Source: Nannocystis punicea (GTDB lineage Bacteria; Myxococcota_A; Polyangia; Nannocystales; Nannocystaceae). Taken from it: a stretch of 64,000 bases of DNA. This document shows, in pieces, positions 62,772-64,000 of this stretch. The stretch lies in NCBI RefSeq assembly GCF_026965555.1, contig NZ_CP114040.1, forward strand, positions 1,116,001 to 1,180,000, in the 5' to 3' direction. The notes under the pieces were generated by a model, which was not told where the DNA came from, ran no database searches, and saw only the letters and a list, made by a program, of their open reading frames with translations. Position 1 is the stretch's first letter. Each line of letters starts with the position of its first letter. Both the position numbers and the translations under genes were made by a program.

Positions 62772-63044
62772 TCAGGGCGACGGCGGGGCGGCGTTTTGCG
62801 GCTCGCCGGGCGGCGGAGCAGGAGACTCGGTGGCCTCGGTGCCCTCGCTCGCGGGGCCCGGGCACGGGGCGAATTCACAATTGGGGCCGGTGCGGCCGAC
62901 GGCGCTGCCGTCGGGGCACAGCTTGGCCTCCATGGTGCACACTTTTTGGCCGTCGGGGTTGTCGGCGGGCGGGGGATTCGACTTGCCGGCGCAGGCGCCG
63001 AGGAGGCCGGCGAGGCCGAGGAGGAGCGCGCGTGAGGTGTTCAT
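62772..63044 (-). CDS. small lipoprotein
   Basis: 90 residues. Lipobox LGAC at about residue 18, short domain with the Cys pattern VCTMEAKLCPDGSAVGRTGPNC...CPGP that is shared with other Cys-containing small lipoproteins (a Kazal/pacifastin-like look), Pro-rich tail. Function unknown. Confidence 0.7.
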   Translation of the reverse strand: MNTSRALLLGLAGLLGACAGKSNPPPADNPDGQKVCTMEAKLCPDGSAVGRTGPNCEFAPCPGPASEGTEATESPAPPPGEPQNAAPPSP

Positions 63045-63164
63045 GTCGAGGGGGAGGATGCACCGTCCGCGGGCGTGGGGGTAGGCAATTTCAGGGGAGC
63101 GGCGAATGGACGAGGTCGGTGGGAAATGGTGGAAGGCGGGGAATGGCCACAGTTGCGACCTGCT

Positions 63165-64000
63165 TCACGGCATGCGGCCGCGCGAGGCGGCGTCGCAGCG
63201 GGACAGCAGGGTGGCGTCCGCGAGGGCCTGGCCGATCGCGCGGGCGCGGGCGAGGGCGTCGGCGGCCTCGGGCGTGCCGGCGGCGACGCGGACGACCATG
63301 AGCAGGGCCATGGCGCGCAGTCGGACGTGGCCGGCGTCGCCGGCGTGACGGGCGGCGAGGCGCGCGTGCTCGAGGGCGGCGGCCATGTCCCCGTGGCGGA
63401 AGCGGGCGTAGGCGAGGCCGTTGGCGCGGCGGCTGCGGGCGAAGGGGTGCGTGCCGGGGTCGTCGGGCAGGGCGGCGTGCAGGGCCTCGGCGCGGTCGAT
63501 GTCGCCGGCGTGGTTGAGGGCGTGGCTGACCTGGCCGACGTAGCGGGCGCGCAGGCAGTCGGCGTCGGGGCCGGTCAGGGAGTGCAAGAGCTCGGGGACG
63601 TGGGCGAGCGCGGAGGAGACGGCGGTCGGGCGGGTGCGACTGTCGAGCAGCGATTCGCCGAGGGCCAGCTCGACCTGGGCGGCGGGGTCGTCGGCGGCCA
63701 GGAGCTTGGCGGTTTGCAGGTGCGTGGCGGCCTCGTCGGGCTGACGCGCGCGCAGGGCCAGGGTGGCGCGCGCGAGCGACAGCCACAGGCGACCGGCGCG
63801 GCTCTCGCTGGTGGGCGGGCGGTCCCACAGCTGGACCAGGTCGGTGCACAGCGGCACGGGCAGGTCGACGAAGCGCGAGTGATAGCTGCCCATGAAGCGC
63901 AGGCGAGCGTCGACGCTGGCGGGCAGGCCGAAGGTACGGAGCAGGCGGTCGCCCCACTTGCCGCCGGGGAGGCTGCCGCGCTGACGCAGGCGCCGGAGAG
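63165..64000 (-). CDS. helical-repeat (TPR-like) protein, 5' end beyond the window
   Basis: At least 278 codons; the frame continues past 64000, upstream of a conserved-looking KWGDRLLRTFGLPAS. Built of helical hairpins with Ala-rich pattern (TLALRARQPDEAATHLQTAKL, VGQVSHALNHAGDIDRAEALH, LAYARFRHGDMAAALEHARLAA). Such C-terminal regions belong to multi-domain regulators or kinases in myxobacteria; the N-terminal domain cannot be seen. An in-frame ATG at 63893 exists but is not the start. Confidence 0.75.
   Translation of the reverse strand, partial: LRRLRQRGSLPGGKWGDRLLRTFGLPASVDARLRFMGSYHSRFVDLPVPLCTDLVQLWDRPPTSESRAGRLWLSLARATLALRARQPDEAATHLQTAKLLAADDPAAQVELALGESLLDSRTRPTAVSSALAHVPELLHSLTGPDADCLRARYVGQVSHALNHAGDIDRAEALHAALPDDPGTHPFARSRRANGLAYARFRHGDMAAALEHARLAARHAGDAGHVRLRAMALLMVVRVAAGTPEAADALARARAIGQALADATLLSRCDAASRGRMP

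Overview
The window comes from a very GC-rich genome. It looks like a myxobacterium of the Nannocystis/Enhygromyxa/Plesiocystis type (inferred, not searched). The grounds are lipoproteins with long Thr/Ser/Gly-rich linkers behind the lipobox, a Cys-plus-hydrophobic-plus-Arg C-terminal tail like MYXO-CTERM, a transmembrane Ser/Thr kinase paired with a sigma factor, and many secreted proteins of no known family. All genes read as chromosomal; there is one tRNA-Arg(CCG), no rRNA, no CRISPR array and no intact transposon.

Layout. 0.3-5 kb (minus strand): a compact operon of peroxiredoxin, DsbA-type protein and a three-subunit PaoABC-like molybdenum aldehyde oxidoreductase, then an Uma2 gene. 5.7-8.4 kb: murC-murB-bolA. 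9-20 kb: mutY, secreted and membrane proteins of unknown role, a PAS/GAF histidine kinase, a membrane cytochrome with three c-haem sites, AraC and VOC genes, tRNA-Arg. 20.3-25.3 kb: gene-poor stretch with gene remnants, then a large SIR2-TPR protein that resembles anti-phage effectors. 25.5-30 kb: CHRD lipoprotein, 75-bp tandem repeats, and a sigma factor/Ser-Thr kinase operon facing a gene for a secreted copy of the kinase ectodomain. 30.1-37.3 kb: a two-gene SNF2 helicase plus N6-adenine methylase operon, probably defence. 37.5-45 kb: Pro-rich and lipoprotein genes, an HlyD/ATPase/permease exporter, a DUF389-like protein, and a P450 facing a sigma54 activator. 46.9-52 kb: an L-domain-like lipoprotein with a metallopeptidase lipoprotein, a MYXO-CTERM-like protein, and a second P450 facing TetR. 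52-64 kb: exonuclease III, sulfotransferase, alpha/beta hydrolase with LysR, ATP-dependent ligase plus its metallo-beta-lactamase nuclease partner, a small secreted VHL-like protein, a second hydrolase, a transposase remnant and the 3' part of a repeat-rich protein.

The most unusual feature is a family of short palindromes spread over the whole window (about 27 loci). The core is TGTCC-N4-GGACA, usually inside CATG...CATG. Copies are often chained with an exact 14-bp phase so that each arm serves two neighbouring hairpins, and the arms covary (TCC/GGA, TCT/AGA, CTC/GAG, TT/AA). Copies sit mostly at 3' ends of genes between transcription units, but at least ten lie in frame inside protein genes (mutY, cytochrome, kinase, methylase, helicase, sigma54 activator, sulfotransferase, ligase, nuclease, a lipoprotein). 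I know of no named family with these properties; it is the best candidate for something undescribed. All calls rest on reading the sequence; no database search was run.
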